DNA of 20,566 bases from K23-9 sp049680365 (GCA_049680365.1 JBAUHQ010000045.1:1-20566); one strand, 5' to 3'. Shown: positions 1 through 7,023, counted from the stretch's first letter. Notes: generated by a model not told the origin, from the letters alone. Program-made: numbers and translations.

Positions 1-1
1 G

Positions 2-876
2 TTGGTTGGTTTGGCTCGTTCGTCGCATCGCTACCAATCCACAAAGGATGAGCAGGCCGCATTGCGAATGCGTCTCAAGGAATTGGCAGCAATCCGAGTT
101 CACTATGGCTATCGTCGATTGCATATTCTGCTCCGTCGCCAAGGCTGGGACGTGAATGCCAAACGAATCTACCGGCGTTACCGTGAGGAACAATTGAGCT
201 TGAGAACGAAAATGCCGAAGCGACGAGTTGGTTGTCGAAGTCGTGTCGATCGCCTCAAAGCGACTCGTATTGACGACTGCTAGGTAAGGTGTTTTTGTCC
301 GACGAGCTGTTCGATGGCCGGAAGATTCGCCTGTTAACGATAGTCGATCACTTTACTCGTGAGAGACTGGCGATCGAGGTTGGCCAGCGAATGCGCGGAA
401 CATAAGTAGTTGATACGCTGGAAAGATTGGCGATGGACCGAGCATTGCCGAAAACGATTCGTGTCGACAATGGTCAAGAATTCACGTCAACGGTCTTGGA
501 TCAATGGGCTTATGCCAATGGAGTGACTCTCGACTTCAGTCGGCCTGGAAAACCAACCGACAACGCTTTCATCGAATCATTTAAGGGAAGTGATCGTGCT
601 GAATGCCTCGATGAAAATTGGTTCTTATCCTTAGAAGGCGCTGAGGAGAAGATTGAAGCTTGGCGAGTTGACTACAACGAGCTCCGACCTCACGGCGCTT
701 TGGGCAACCTGGCCCCAAAGATTTCGCTTCATCTGGCTAGGCTAGCTTGTCCAGATGAAGTCCTGATTTCCTCACTGAAGGTGGTACAGATTTGGGTAGC
801 AACTCAACCCAATCCGAACCTTCATAACGGTGGATCAACTTTTGGGAGCACTCCAGTTTTTCATCCAAGAGAATGA
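2..876 (+). pseudogene. IS3-family transposase OrfB remnant (DDE integrase), multiply disrupted
   Basis: Remains of an IS3-type OrfB, the catalytic subunit that cuts and joins insertion-sequence ends. The first part (2-283) carries the helix-turn-helix-like 'HYGYRRLHILLRR' region that precedes the integrase core. It stops at TAG (281-283), where related proteins have the Trp of 'WSMDF'. The reading then resumes one frame over (VFLSDELFDG from 289) and meets a second stop, TAA at 403-405. The part from 427 has the second catalytic Asp in 'VDNGQEF' and the Glu in 'DNAFIESF', with 35 residues between them (DD(35)E spacing), then 'YNELRPHGALG'. The first catalytic Asp is lost at the junction. OrfA and the left end lie outside the window. 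The reading frame runs beyond the usual IS3 C-terminus (about 740), so 740-876 is probably IS end or flanking DNA. Seen: lesions and motifs. Inferred: inactive element. Confidence 0.9.
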
Positions 877-1124
877 AAATCCAAGCAAGCGTGCATGCGC
901 AGAATGCGACTGATACACTCGCTCGGAACTAACATTCTTGATGTGGATGTTTGTTGGATGCAGTTTTGAGTGAGCGTTAGATCCGATCTTTCGGCGAACG
1001 TGCGGGGATCAATCTGAGCGACCTGTAGATTCACCTGCTCCCACTCGATAAAGCTGTGCATGCGGGCAACTTCGATTCGCTTGGAAGAGGAAAGCGTCGC
1101 GGCAATTAACTCATCAAGTGACAC
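861..1124 (-). CDS. Possible small hypothetical ORF or gene remnant beside the IS
   Basis: An 87-codon open frame starting with GTG. The N-terminal half (MSLDELIAATLSSSKRIEVARMHS...) has a soluble, helix-like composition, while the C-terminal half looks less protein-like. It runs into the flank of the decayed IS3 element, so it could be the 5' part of a gene cut by that insertion. No family is recognised, and no clear SD precedes the GTG. It may equally be a chance frame in a stretch that otherwise lacks genes. Low confidence. Confidence 0.2.
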   Translation of the reverse strand: MSLDELIAATLSSSKRIEVARMHSFIEWEQVNLQVAQIDPRTFAERSDLTLTQNCIQQTSTSRMLVPSECISRILRMHACLDFHSLG

Positions 1125-1147
1125 TTCGACTCAACCATTTATTTCGA

Positions 1148-1179
1148 CAAGCTGCCGAGGTTGGATTCTCGGCGGCTTG
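1148..1179 (-). terminator. GC-rich hairpin downstream of the tat pair
   Basis: A 12-bp stem, CAAGCTGCCGAG (1148-1159) with CTCGGCGGCTTG (1168-1179), has one T/G wobble position and an 8-nt loop. It lies about 62 nt beyond the stop of the TatA/B-like gene (1242, minus strand) and is therefore a candidate terminator for that pair. The sequence after it on the minus strand is only A/T-rich, without a clean T-run, so it is not a textbook intrinsic terminator. Confidence 0.5.
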
Positions 1180-1241
1180 GTGGTTTACTTTTGATTGAAG
1201 CGTGTCGCGGAGTTCAGTCTGCGAGTCCAGACTGGGGGGGC

Positions 1242-1514
1242 TTACGATGGCGGAGTGAACTTAGGGGCCGATGGCTCGACCGGTTCGTCTTCGTCATCTT
1301 CGACGCGTTTCGTCTTGGGTTTGTCGTCCATCGACAAAGCCTGCTTGGCTTCGTATTCCGCGACGCGGAATTGCTGTTGGACTTCGTTTAACCCTCGACG
1401 AAAATCGCGATAGCTGCTCCCCAACTTGCGGGCGACTTCGGGAAGATTGCCGCCGAATAAGACGACAGCGATGACCCCAATCACCATGGCTTCGAAAGGT
1501 CCGAATCCGAACAT
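1242..1514 (-). CDS. TatA/TatB-family twin-arginine translocase subunit, second of the pair
   Basis: A 90-aa protein with TatA/B architecture: a short N-terminal segment (MFGFGPFEAM), one hydrophobic helix (about residues 9-22, VIGVIAVVLFGG), the Gly hinge with 'LPEVARKLG', an amphipathic helix (about 25-55), and an acidic, proline-rich tail. TatA-family proteins form the pore-like part of the Tat system, which exports folded proteins; TatB acts with TatC in signal-peptide recognition. The long amphipathic region with 'SYRDFRRGLNEVQQQF' could suit either role, so TatA or TatB is left open. The start ATG (1512-1514) comes 1 nt after the stop of the upstream TatA gene, implying co-transcription and probable translational coupling. 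No tatC is nearby. Confidence 0.85.
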   Translation of the reverse strand: MFGFGPFEAMVIGVIAVVLFGGNLPEVARKLGSSYRDFRRGLNEVQQQFRVAEYEAKQALSMDDKPKTKRVEDDEDEPVEPSAPKFTPPS

Positions 1515-1515
1515 C

Positions 1516-1725
1516 TCAGGCTTTCGTTCCCGATGATCCGTCGGAATCGTCTTCGTCGTCGCCTGATTCGTTCATTCCCGCCTTGAACTCGTTGGCACTG
1601 CGGCCAAGATTTCGCATCAGGCTGGGCAGTTTGGCACCACCGAACAACAACAACGCCAAAAATAGGACGATTAACATCTCGGGCATGCCCGGCATGCCAA
1701 ACGCAAATAATGCACTCATGCTCAT
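1516..1725 (-). CDS. tatA: TatA-family twin-arginine translocase subunit, first of the pair
   Basis: A 69-aa protein: 'FGMPGMPEMLIVLFLALLLFGGAKLPSLMRNLG' is the typical TatA order of polar Glu in the membrane helix, Phe-Gly hinge and 'KLP' entry to the amphipathic helix. A short, very acidic Asp/Ser tail follows. The ATG at 1723-1725 was chosen because GGAG (minus strand, 1733-1736) lies 7 nt upstream; an upstream TTG (1740) and an in-frame ATG two codons later are alternatives. The stop TGA is 1 nt before the start of the second TatA-like gene. The role is the membrane-spanning subunit for export of folded, often cofactor-containing proteins. Confidence 0.88.
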   Translation of the reverse strand: MSMSALFAFGMPGMPEMLIVLFLALLLFGGAKLPSLMRNLGRSANEFKAGMNESGDDEDDSDGSSGTKA

Positions 1726-2108
1726 TGCTTCGCTCCGCAAAAGAGGCTCAAAATTTGAGGACCCTCACGTGCACTTACGGCGAAAGCGGGTAGGTCGACC
1801 AGATGCAAACCGATCTGGTCACCTCCTGGACCGATGTGTCGGGGGTGACATTTTCTTCGTAGTAAGAACAGCGAAATCGCTTCGCCGAACTCATCGAACT
1901 GTCCCTATCTTATTGGCTCCCTTGGGAAAATCAAAGGTCCCGGCTGCAGCGAAAGGCTCCGAATCTGCTCAATAGCCTTACTGGGACGGATAAATCCACA
2001 CGATTAGCCTGATCGACGCGGATGCGTGATAGCCGATCGCCGGGAAAAGACCTATTTTCCTGGCTGCTTTTCACCCTGGACTTTGCCTCGCTTCCGCTGC
2101 GACCCGTC
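1726..2108. other. Divergent spacer between the tat pair and the AEC permease
   Basis: About 380 nt with no convincing gene. It should contain the promoters of both flanking transcripts if the permease starts at 2109. The only clear structure is an inverted repeat at 1797-1820, listed separately. An in-frame upstream start for the permease at 2022 would shorten this spacer. Confidence 0.5.
1797..1820. repeat. Inverted repeat upstream of the tat pair
   Basis: GACCAGAT (1797-1804) and ATCTGGTC (1813-1820) are perfect reverse complements around an 8-nt loop. An outer AGGT/ACCT pairing is possible across a 1-nt bulge. It lies 72-95 nt upstream of the tatA start and could be a leader hairpin or operator; nothing in the sequence decides between these. 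Confidence 0.45.
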
Positions 2109-3068
2109 ATGCCCCCCAATCTTTGGCCGATCATTTCCAGCGTGTTTGGCGTGATCTTGGTGATGGTCATTGGAGGCGCAGGTCGACGCGTTGGATGGCT
2201 GACACGTGAAGCAGATCGATCGCTGGCACGACTGACGACGAACTTGTTGATCCCGTCGTTCTTTTTGGATCGTATTTTGGCGGGGTCGTCCACGGATGAT
2301 CTGTCGGTCGCATGGCTGCCGCCGTTGGTTGGCTTTGGGACGACGACGATCGCGTTCATGATCGCATTGTTGCTGGCCCGATTTTGCGGGCGTTGGTGCG
2401 GATTGGATACGGATGCCAAGCAACGTTCGTTTGCGTTGTGTGCTGGGATCTGCAACTACGGCTACATCCCGCTACCGCTGGCGGAAAAGTTTTATGAAAA
2501 CGCCGTGGTCGACTTGATCCTGCACAATGTGGGCGTGGATCTAGCTTTATGGAGTGTGGGCCTGGCAGTGCTGTGTGGAAACTCCGCTGGCGGATGGCGT
2601 CAGGCGCTGACCAACCCGCCGCTGTTGGCAGTGATTGTTGCATTCACGATCAAGTACGTCTTTGGCGCCGATGTGGTGCCGGCGTTTGTGATGAGTTCGA
2701 TTGCTTTGCTGGCCGCGTGTGCGATCCCGATGGGCTTGGTGCTTAGTGGCGCGATCATTGTTGATTTTCTAAGCGAAGCAGACTGGAAAAATTCTTGGCG
2801 CGTCGTGATCGCTGCGATTGGACTTCGGCAAATCGTTTTGCCAGTGATGATGCTTGGGTTTGCCGGCGCGATGATCAGCTCCATCGATCTGCGTCAAGTC
2901 ATCATGTTGCAAGCTGCGATGCCATCGGCCATTTTTCCAGTCGTCTTGATACGGCTGTACGACAAGCATGTTCCGACGGCGTTGGCGGTCGTGCTGTCGA
3001 CGTCGATCGCCGCACTGGTGCTGATCCCACTGTGGTTGGGAATTGGTCAGTGGTGGCTGGGGGTCTAG
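2109..3068 (+). CDS. AEC (auxin efflux carrier)-family permease
   Basis: A 319-aa integral membrane protein with about ten hydrophobic helices in two blocks separated by 'DTDAKQRSFALCAGICNYGYIPLPLAEKF'. The mid-protein 'CNYGYIPLPL' and the late 'MLQAAMPSAIFPVVLIRLYDKH' are the two conserved crossing-loop regions of the AEC/BART superfamily, where substrate is thought to bind in broken helices. Members export or import small organic acids such as malate or auxin-like compounds, and the substrate cannot be read from sequence. The ATG at 2109 (MPPNLWPII) puts the first helix at the N-terminus as usual; an ATG at 2022 would add 29 residues. Neither start has a clear SD. It stands alone: its neighbours are divergent or convergent. 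Confidence 0.85.
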   Translation: MPPNLWPIISSVFGVILVMVIGGAGRRVGWLTREADRSLARLTTNLLIPSFFLDRILAGSSTDDLSVAWLPPLVGFGTTTIAFMIALLLARFCGRWCGLDTDAKQRSFALCAGICNYGYIPLPLAEKFYENAVVDLILHNVGVDLALWSVGLAVLCGNSAGGWRQALTNPPLLAVIVAFTIKYVFGADVVPAFVMSSIALLAACAIPMGLVLSGAIIVDFLSEADWKNSWRVVIAAIGLRQIVLPVMMLGFAGAMISSIDLRQVIMLQAAMPSAIFPVVLIRLYDKHVPTALAVVLSTSIAALVLIPLWLGIGQWWLGV

Positions 3069-3077
3069 CTTCGTTTT

Positions 3078-3093
3078 GCGTTGACGCCAACGC
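3078..3093 (+). terminator. Short hairpin after the AEC permease
   Basis: GCGTTG (3078-3083) and CAACGC (3088-3093) pair around ACGC, 10 nt beyond the permease stop, followed by GTTTG. The stem is short and the T-run poor, so this is a weak terminator candidate. Confidence 0.3.
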
Positions 3094-3341
3094 GTTTGCC
3101 CAAAGTGGACCTGCGACGTGGCTAGCCTAGAGTGATAGAACTAGCGTAATGAGAAAGAAATGCAAAAAGGCTGCAGCCGAAGCGATCTTTGAGCGTCCTA
3201 GCTGACCTCAGCGGGCTTCCATGCCCTCCCGAGTTGGTGCGAATCGATGAATCGAAACCAGCGAATCGACTGCAGCGATATTTCTTCTTACAAGTTAGAG
3301 CCGCATTGGGAATGCGTGAAGTACATAAAACGTCATCTTGT

Positions 3342-3368
3342 TTCCGCATCTGCAGGGCAGATGCGGAA
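3342..3368. terminator. Perfect 12-bp hairpin between convergent genes
   Basis: TTCCGCATCTGC (3342-3353) and GCAGATGCGGAA (3357-3368) are exact reverse complements around a 3-nt loop. An outer 7-bp pairing (GTCATCT 3332-3338 with AGATGAC 3377-3383) may extend it. Its position between convergent genes suggests a bidirectional terminator. Neither strand has a T-run after the stem, so a dispersed palindromic repeat is the alternative. Confidence 0.5.
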
Positions 3369-3412
3369 TGACAATGAGATGACTGATGGAAATCGATGAC
3401 GCGACGAGTGAT

Positions 3413-3460
3413 CAGGCGACTAATTGATTAGGCGACCAATTGACTAGGCGACCAGGCGAA
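3413..3460. repeat. Three 16-nt tandem repeat units across a stop codon
   Basis: Units at 3413-3428, 3429-3444 and 3445-3460 share (C/T)AGGCGAC(C/T)A and then diverge; the first two share AATTGA(T/C). The third unit encodes the last codons of the leftward amidotransferase-like gene, whose TAG stop is at 3444-3446. The array therefore looks like copies of the gene's 3' end extending into the spacer. Confidence 0.6.
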
Positions 3461-4193
3461 GATCTTGAGCAACTTGCTCGCGAACGCCGTCGACGAATTC
3501 CTCGAAGATCCGAATGTCCAGTGCCGATGCAGCGCCACATTCAGGATGGAATTGCGTGCCCAGTGCGAACCAGTCCATCATCTCGCTTTCGATGGCTTCG
3601 ATCACACCATCGGGACAGCGAGCCGTCACGCGGAAACCAGGAGCGACTTCGTCAATCGCCATATGGTGTCTGCTGCTGACGCGGATTTCGCCATCGCCGT
3701 ACACACGGCCGATTAGCGAGTCGCTTTCGACGTTGAGCGTGTGTCGATGGTTTGGATCGTGAGGATCCAAGTGAGGCACAGCGCTTGGCAGGTCTTCTTT
3801 GATGTCCAAGAACAAGTTGCCACCTTGTTGGACGTTTAACAATTGCATGCCTGTTCCGATACCTAAAATCGGCATACGTCGTTCGGCAATGTCGGCGATC
3901 AGCAATCGGTCACACGTTTCACGAACAGGGTCAAGCGGACGAACGCTTGGGTGAAGCATAAATCCATCGTTACGAGGATCAAGGTCGGCACCGCCGATCA
4001 TCATGAAGCCGTGCAATTGATCCAACACGGTGTGAATCGAATCTGCGTCATCCATCGGTGGAACAATGACTGGGATTCCACCAGCAGAGAGAATCGATTG
4101 ATAATAGCCGGCAGCAATGTAGCTGAATGCGGGTGTGCTGCGAGCGGCGGCACGGTAATCAGCATTCAGTCCAATAAGTGGCTTACACGTCAT
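3444..4193 (-). CDS. Peptidase C26 / class I glutamine amidotransferase-like protein lacking the nucleophile Cys
   Basis: A 249-aa protein similar throughout to gamma-glutamyl-GABA hydrolases (PuuD, peptidase C26). It has an N-terminal 'KPLIGLNADYR', 'GGADLDP' (67-73), the nucleophile-elbow strand 'MPILGIGTGMQLLNV', 'SSRHH', and the C-terminal 'GTQFHPE' with the catalytic His and Glu (H216, E218). Active relatives read 'GICRGMQ' at the elbow; here the Cys is Gly113 (codon 3855-3857, GGA) and the Arg is Thr. Normal Cys-dependent hydrolysis should be impossible, which suggests a binding, regulatory or repurposed role. The start ATG (4191-4193) begins the conserved first strand; an upstream ATG at 4247 would add 18 non-conserved residues. 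It is a single gene with divergent and convergent neighbours. Confidence 0.87.
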   Translation of the reverse strand: MTCKPLIGLNADYRAAARSTPAFSYIAAGYYQSILSAGGIPVIVPPMDDADSIHTVLDQLHGFMMIGGADLDPRNDGFMLHPSVRPLDPVRETCDRLLIADIAERRMPILGIGTGMQLLNVQQGGNLFLDIKEDLPSAVPHLDPHDPNHRHTLNVESDSLIGRVYGDGEIRVSSRHHMAIDEVAPGFRVTARCPDGVIEAIESEMMDWFALGTQFHPECGAASALDIRIFEEFVDGVREQVAQDLRLVA

Positions 4194-4620
4194 CGAAATA
4201 TCCTGTTCGAATTGGTGACCTTTAAAAGATGCGAAATCATCCCGCATCGACCAACTTCGTCAGCAAAAAGTTGCTTGTTGGACACAATGAAGTTGCCGGA
4301 AAGCAACGTCAAGGAATCTTGCAAGCGACAATGATCGCTAGTGGTAAAACACAGAGTTAAGTTTCTGATTACCGGAGACGTTGCTGGGTGGAGTGTCACG
4401 ACGCTGTGTCACTCGCGATGGGCAGGAGGGTACTAGGCAAGAAAGGCAAAAAGAAATCAATTCCATATCTTGCGTCTCGAGTGCATTGCTAGCACCCCTG
4501 GCGGTGCTAGCAATGCTGTTTAGTTGCTAGCAAGCAAGCCCTTTGTGTTGGTGTTCGCGTCAGCGTTTTCATAGTAATCTATTCGCAAATCCATGAATGC
4601 TAACGACTTAAGGACGTAAC
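4194..4620. promoter_or_regulatory. Divergent promoter region between the C26-like gene and the OleA-like gene
   Basis: About 430 nt with no convincing ORF. Both flanking genes read outward, so both promoters should lie here. The outstanding structure is the perfect inverted repeat at 4483-4516, with an extra palindrome at 4524-4533. AAGGA about 8 nt before the GTG at 4621 is a plausible SD for the rightward gene. Confidence 0.55.
4483..4516. repeat. Perfect 14-bp inverted repeat in a divergent promoter region
   Basis: GCATTGCTAGCACC (4483-4496) and GGTGCTAGCAATGC (4503-4516) match perfectly around a 6-nt loop. A separate 10-nt palindrome, TTGCTAGCAA (4524-4533), repeats the core TTGCTAGCA, giving three copies of the core within 50 nt. 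No gene in the window ends nearby in either direction, so it is not a terminator for an annotated gene. A dimeric-regulator operator or an RNA leader hairpin 105 nt before the OleA-like gene is more likely. Confidence 0.6.
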
Positions 4621-5724
4621 GTGAAATTTGCAAATGTCTCGTTGGCCGCAATCGGTGCGGAAATTCCAGATGAAATTTGGTCTAGCGAAATCATCGAACA
4701 AAAGTTGGCACCTCTATACGAACGACTCAAGCTGCCTGAGGGTCGCTTGGCGTTGATGAGTGGCATCGATGAGCGACGTGTCTGGCCGGTCGGCACGATG
4801 CCCAGTACGCCCAGTATCCGTAGCGGGAACGCCGCGATCGACGCGATTGGTTTCGACCGCAACCGGATTGGTTGTTTGATTCACGCGAGTGTCTGTCGTG
4901 ATTTCCTAGAGCCTGCAACTGCGTCGCGTGTTCACGATGGCCTGAGACTGCCGCGAGACTGCTGGGTGTATGATGTTTCTAATGCGTGTCTGGGTGTGAT
5001 TAACGGCGCAGTGCAGATCGCCACGATGATCCAATCGGGAATGATCGAAGCCGGTTTGGTCGTAGGCACCGAAAACAGCCGGCCGCTTTTGCAAGGCACC
5101 ATCCATGCGCTCAACGCAGACGAATCGCTAACACGAAAATCAGTCAAGCCTGCGTTTGCGTCCTTGACGATTGGATCGGGCAGCTGTGCATGGCTGTTGA
5201 CGCGAAGTGATCTCGCGGCGGGCGGTTCGTCTTTGGATTGCGCGATCGCAGAAGCCAGAACGGAACACCACGATCTTTGCCGCAGCGACCAGGATTCAGC
5301 GGGCGCGGAGATGCAACCTTTGATGGATACTGATTCCGAAAAGCTAATGGCCGAAGGCATCGCGACCGGCGCGAGTGCATTTGAAAAACTGCTCGGCGAA
5401 AGCGGATGGGATCGCGAGTCGATCTGCAGGACGATCTGTCACCAAGTCGGATCACGTCACCGCAGCGCGATGTTAGAAGCGATGGGGCTGACAGAGGATC
5501 GCGATAGCGCAACGTTCTCGTTCTTGGGGAACACTGGATCAGTCGCGCTGCCACTGACTTTGGCGGCTGCAGCAATCCGCGGAGAAGTGAATCGCAACGA
5601 TCAAGTTGCAATGCTGGGCATCGGTTCTGGCATCAATAGCGTGATGCTGGCGGCAACTTGGGGTCAGACCCAAGTTGCTGGGAACCTAGTAGATGTGTTG
5701 TCGACCGACTCAATTTCGACGTAG
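4621..5724 (+). CDS. OleA-like 3-oxoacyl synthase III (thiolase superfamily)
   Basis: A 367-aa condensing enzyme of the FabH/OleA group. The catalytic triad is visible: Cys123 in 'DVSNACLGV', His274 in 'CHQVG' and Asn304 in 'GNTGS'. Glu97 ('FLEPATA') precedes the Cys by 26 residues, the same spacing as Glu117/Cys143 of Xanthomonas OleA, where the Glu is the base for head-to-head Claisen condensation of two fatty acyl-CoAs. This favours an OleA-type role (beta-keto acid formation) over FabH initiation of fatty acid synthesis. No oleB, oleC or oleD is adjacent. Translation starts at GTG (4621). A solo FabH-like acyl transferase with another nucleophile is the alternative. Confidence 0.85.
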   Translation: MKFANVSLAAIGAEIPDEIWSSEIIEQKLAPLYERLKLPEGRLALMSGIDERRVWPVGTMPSTPSIRSGNAAIDAIGFDRNRIGCLIHASVCRDFLEPATASRVHDGLRLPRDCWVYDVSNACLGVINGAVQIATMIQSGMIEAGLVVGTENSRPLLQGTIHALNADESLTRKSVKPAFASLTIGSGSCAWLLTRSDLAAGGSSLDCAIAEARTEHHDLCRSDQDSAGAEMQPLMDTDSEKLMAEGIATGASAFEKLLGESGWDRESICRTICHQVGSRHRSAMLEAMGLTEDRDSATFSFLGNTGSVALPLTLAAAAIRGEVNRNDQVAMLGIGSGINSVMLAATWGQTQVAGNLVDVLSTDSIST

Positions 5725-5812
5725 TGTTTGCCCCGTAAGTTCCAATTAATTCCTGGGCCATTGGCTCAGTTGAATACGTTTCTATCGGACGTAACTTTCG
5801 CTATCGCCCAAC

Positions 5813-5869
5813 CCGAACGCAGAGCAATTCACGCCGAACATTTCACGCCGAACGCAGAGCACTTCGCGC
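5813..5869. repeat. Short direct repeats after the OleA-like gene
   Basis: CCGAACGCAGAGCA starts at 5813 and again at 5848; the two 22-nt copies differ at two positions. Between them, TTCACGCCGAAC occurs at 5828-5839 and 5842-5853. The repeats lie in the spacer between the convergent OleA-like and zinc-ribbon genes and look like local duplications. Confidence 0.5.
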
Positions 5870-5874
5870 GGAAA

Positions 5875-6111
5875 TCAAACCGTCGTGGGGCTGGCGCTAT
5901 CACCGGAGCTTTGCAAAGCACGTTCGACGCGTGCCATCAATCGACAGTTGTCGTCGATCTGGCTGGGTTCACCTTCCATGCCCGTCGCTGTAAACTCTGC
6001 TTTGCAATGTTGGCAAGCAACGGTGCTACCCAGCAGCGACGCGCGAACTTGCACGCGACGACCGCACGTTGGACAGGACTGGTTGAATCGAATAACTGTA
6101 TTTGCTGGCAT
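5875..6111 (-). CDS. Small zinc-ribbon protein
   Basis: A 78-aa protein with two CxxC knuckles, Cys13/Cys16 (CPTCGRR) and Cys33/Cys36 (CQHCKAEF), spaced as in a single treble-clef or zinc-ribbon fold. The ribbon is of the planctomycete type that often fronts larger proteins; here it is nearly the whole protein, followed by a polar tail. The start is well supported: AGGAGG (minus strand, 6117-6122) is 5 nt before the ATG, one of the strongest SD sites in the window. Function is unknown: it could bind nucleic acid or a protein partner. It is divergent from the tyrosine phosphatase gene. Confidence 0.8.
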   Translation of the reverse strand: MPANTVIRFNQSCPTCGRRVQVRASLLGSTVACQHCKAEFTATGMEGEPSQIDDNCRLMARVERALQSSGDSASPTTV

Positions 6112-6506
6112 GTTGTCCTCCTAATGGCCCGTAAGACTCCAAGAGGGACAGATACTACCCCTTGTGCATTCCTTGGACAAGCATCTTTTCGGCAGATTCG
6201 AAAGAAACTGTTGTTCCTGAACAGGTGTTTGGGCGTTTTTTGGTAATAAAGGGGCATCAGGACCCCCAATTGGCCCTAAAAGGTGTGCTTGTGTTCACAG
6301 CCTTGCGGCGGGTCAAGAGCTTCGCCAGGCGATGAGGGGTTCTGGTTTGCAGGGAGCACGATGGCTTGATTGGAAGAATCTTGGGTTGAAAGCTGTTGCT
6401 CCAACAGGTGACTTGCAAGCGTTAATGGCATACAACGTGTATTCAATCGCTGTGTAGTCAAGTTTTTCACGGCTTCTTTTCTATCTCCTCGCGTCCCCAA
6501 GATTCG
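6112..6506. other. Divergent spacer, no gene seen
   Basis: About 395 nt between the zinc-ribbon start and the phosphatase start. Apart from the zinc-ribbon SD at its left edge I see no coding frame with protein-like content, no strong hairpin and no recognisable promoter hexamer pair. Confidence 0.45.
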
Positions 6507-7004
6507 ATGACCAAGCGTGTACTGTTTGTTTGCATGGGTAACATTTGTCGTTCTCCTGCTGGGGAGGCGGTGATGAAACGATTCGCTCAAGAGTTTGGTG
6601 CCGATGTGGAAGTCGAATCGGCGGGAACACACGACTACCACGTTGGTAAGAAAGCCGACGCGCGGATGATGGCCGCCGCAGAAGCTCGCGGCTATGAACT
6701 GACCAGTCGCGGTCGCCAAGTTCAACACGCGGATCTGCAGCCAGGCGTTTATGACTTGGTCTTGGCAATGGATCAGCAGAACTACGACAACCTGCAGTTA
6801 CTTGCTGATACGCCGAACACACACATCCGAATCTTCAGCGATTACTTAGACGACAACTGGCCCAATGATGTCCCTGATCCCTACTACGGAGAGGACGAGG
6901 GTTTTGGCGAAGTGCTAGACATGTTGGAAGAGGGTTGCCCAGTGATCCTGCAAACGCTGGTAGGCGAAGACATTTTTGCTGGCGAGTTTGACGACGAAGA
7001 CTGA
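6507..7004 (+). CDS. Low-molecular-weight protein-tyrosine phosphatase
   Basis: A 165-aa enzyme of the LMW-PTP family, which hydrolyses phosphotyrosine (some bacterial members act on polysaccharide-synthesis kinases; arsenate reductases are relatives). The P-loop 'VCMGNICRSP' sits at the N-terminus, with nucleophile Cys9, Cys14 and Arg15. The general acid is Asp124 in 'DVPDPYYG', and that motif supports phosphatase over arsenate reductase. Length is normal for the family apart from an acidic tail (EFDDED). It begins at ATG without a clear SD. It is convergent with the glycosyltransferase gene 30 nt downstream, with no kinase next to it. Confidence 0.92.
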   Translation: MTKRVLFVCMGNICRSPAGEAVMKRFAQEFGADVEVESAGTHDYHVGKKADARMMAAAEARGYELTSRGRQVQHADLQPGVYDLVLAMDQQNYDNLQLLADTPNTHIRIFSDYLDDNWPNDVPDPYYGEDEGFGEVLDMLEEGCPVILQTLVGEDIFAGEFDDED

Positions 7005-7023
7005 CGCGACGTTAACAGCGGCA

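Larger units (their letters stand above)
3069..3443. other. Convergent intergenic region
   Basis: About 375 nt between two convergent genes with no credible coding sequence on either strand. It holds a small hairpin just after the permease stop, a perfect 12-bp hairpin at 3342-3368, and the start of a 16-nt tandem repeat that runs into the 3' end of the leftward gene. Confidence 0.6.

Noticed and set aside
1931..2455. Leftward 174-codon open frame over the permease start
   Set aside because: Shadow of the AEC permease; Ser/Arg/Pro/Asn-rich low-information translation with no recognisable family.
3189..3371. Small rightward ORF in the convergent spacer
   Set aside because: No SD or family match, and it runs through the 12-bp hairpin at 3342-3368.
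3413..3460. CRISPR-like short repeats
   Set aside because: Units are contiguous without spacers and are only three imperfect copies; a tandem duplication explains them.
5728..6246. 172-codon rightward open frame after the OleA-like gene
   Set aside because: Antisense to the zinc-ribbon gene, which has CxxC pairs and a strong SD; the rightward frame has no domain-like content and includes direct repeats.
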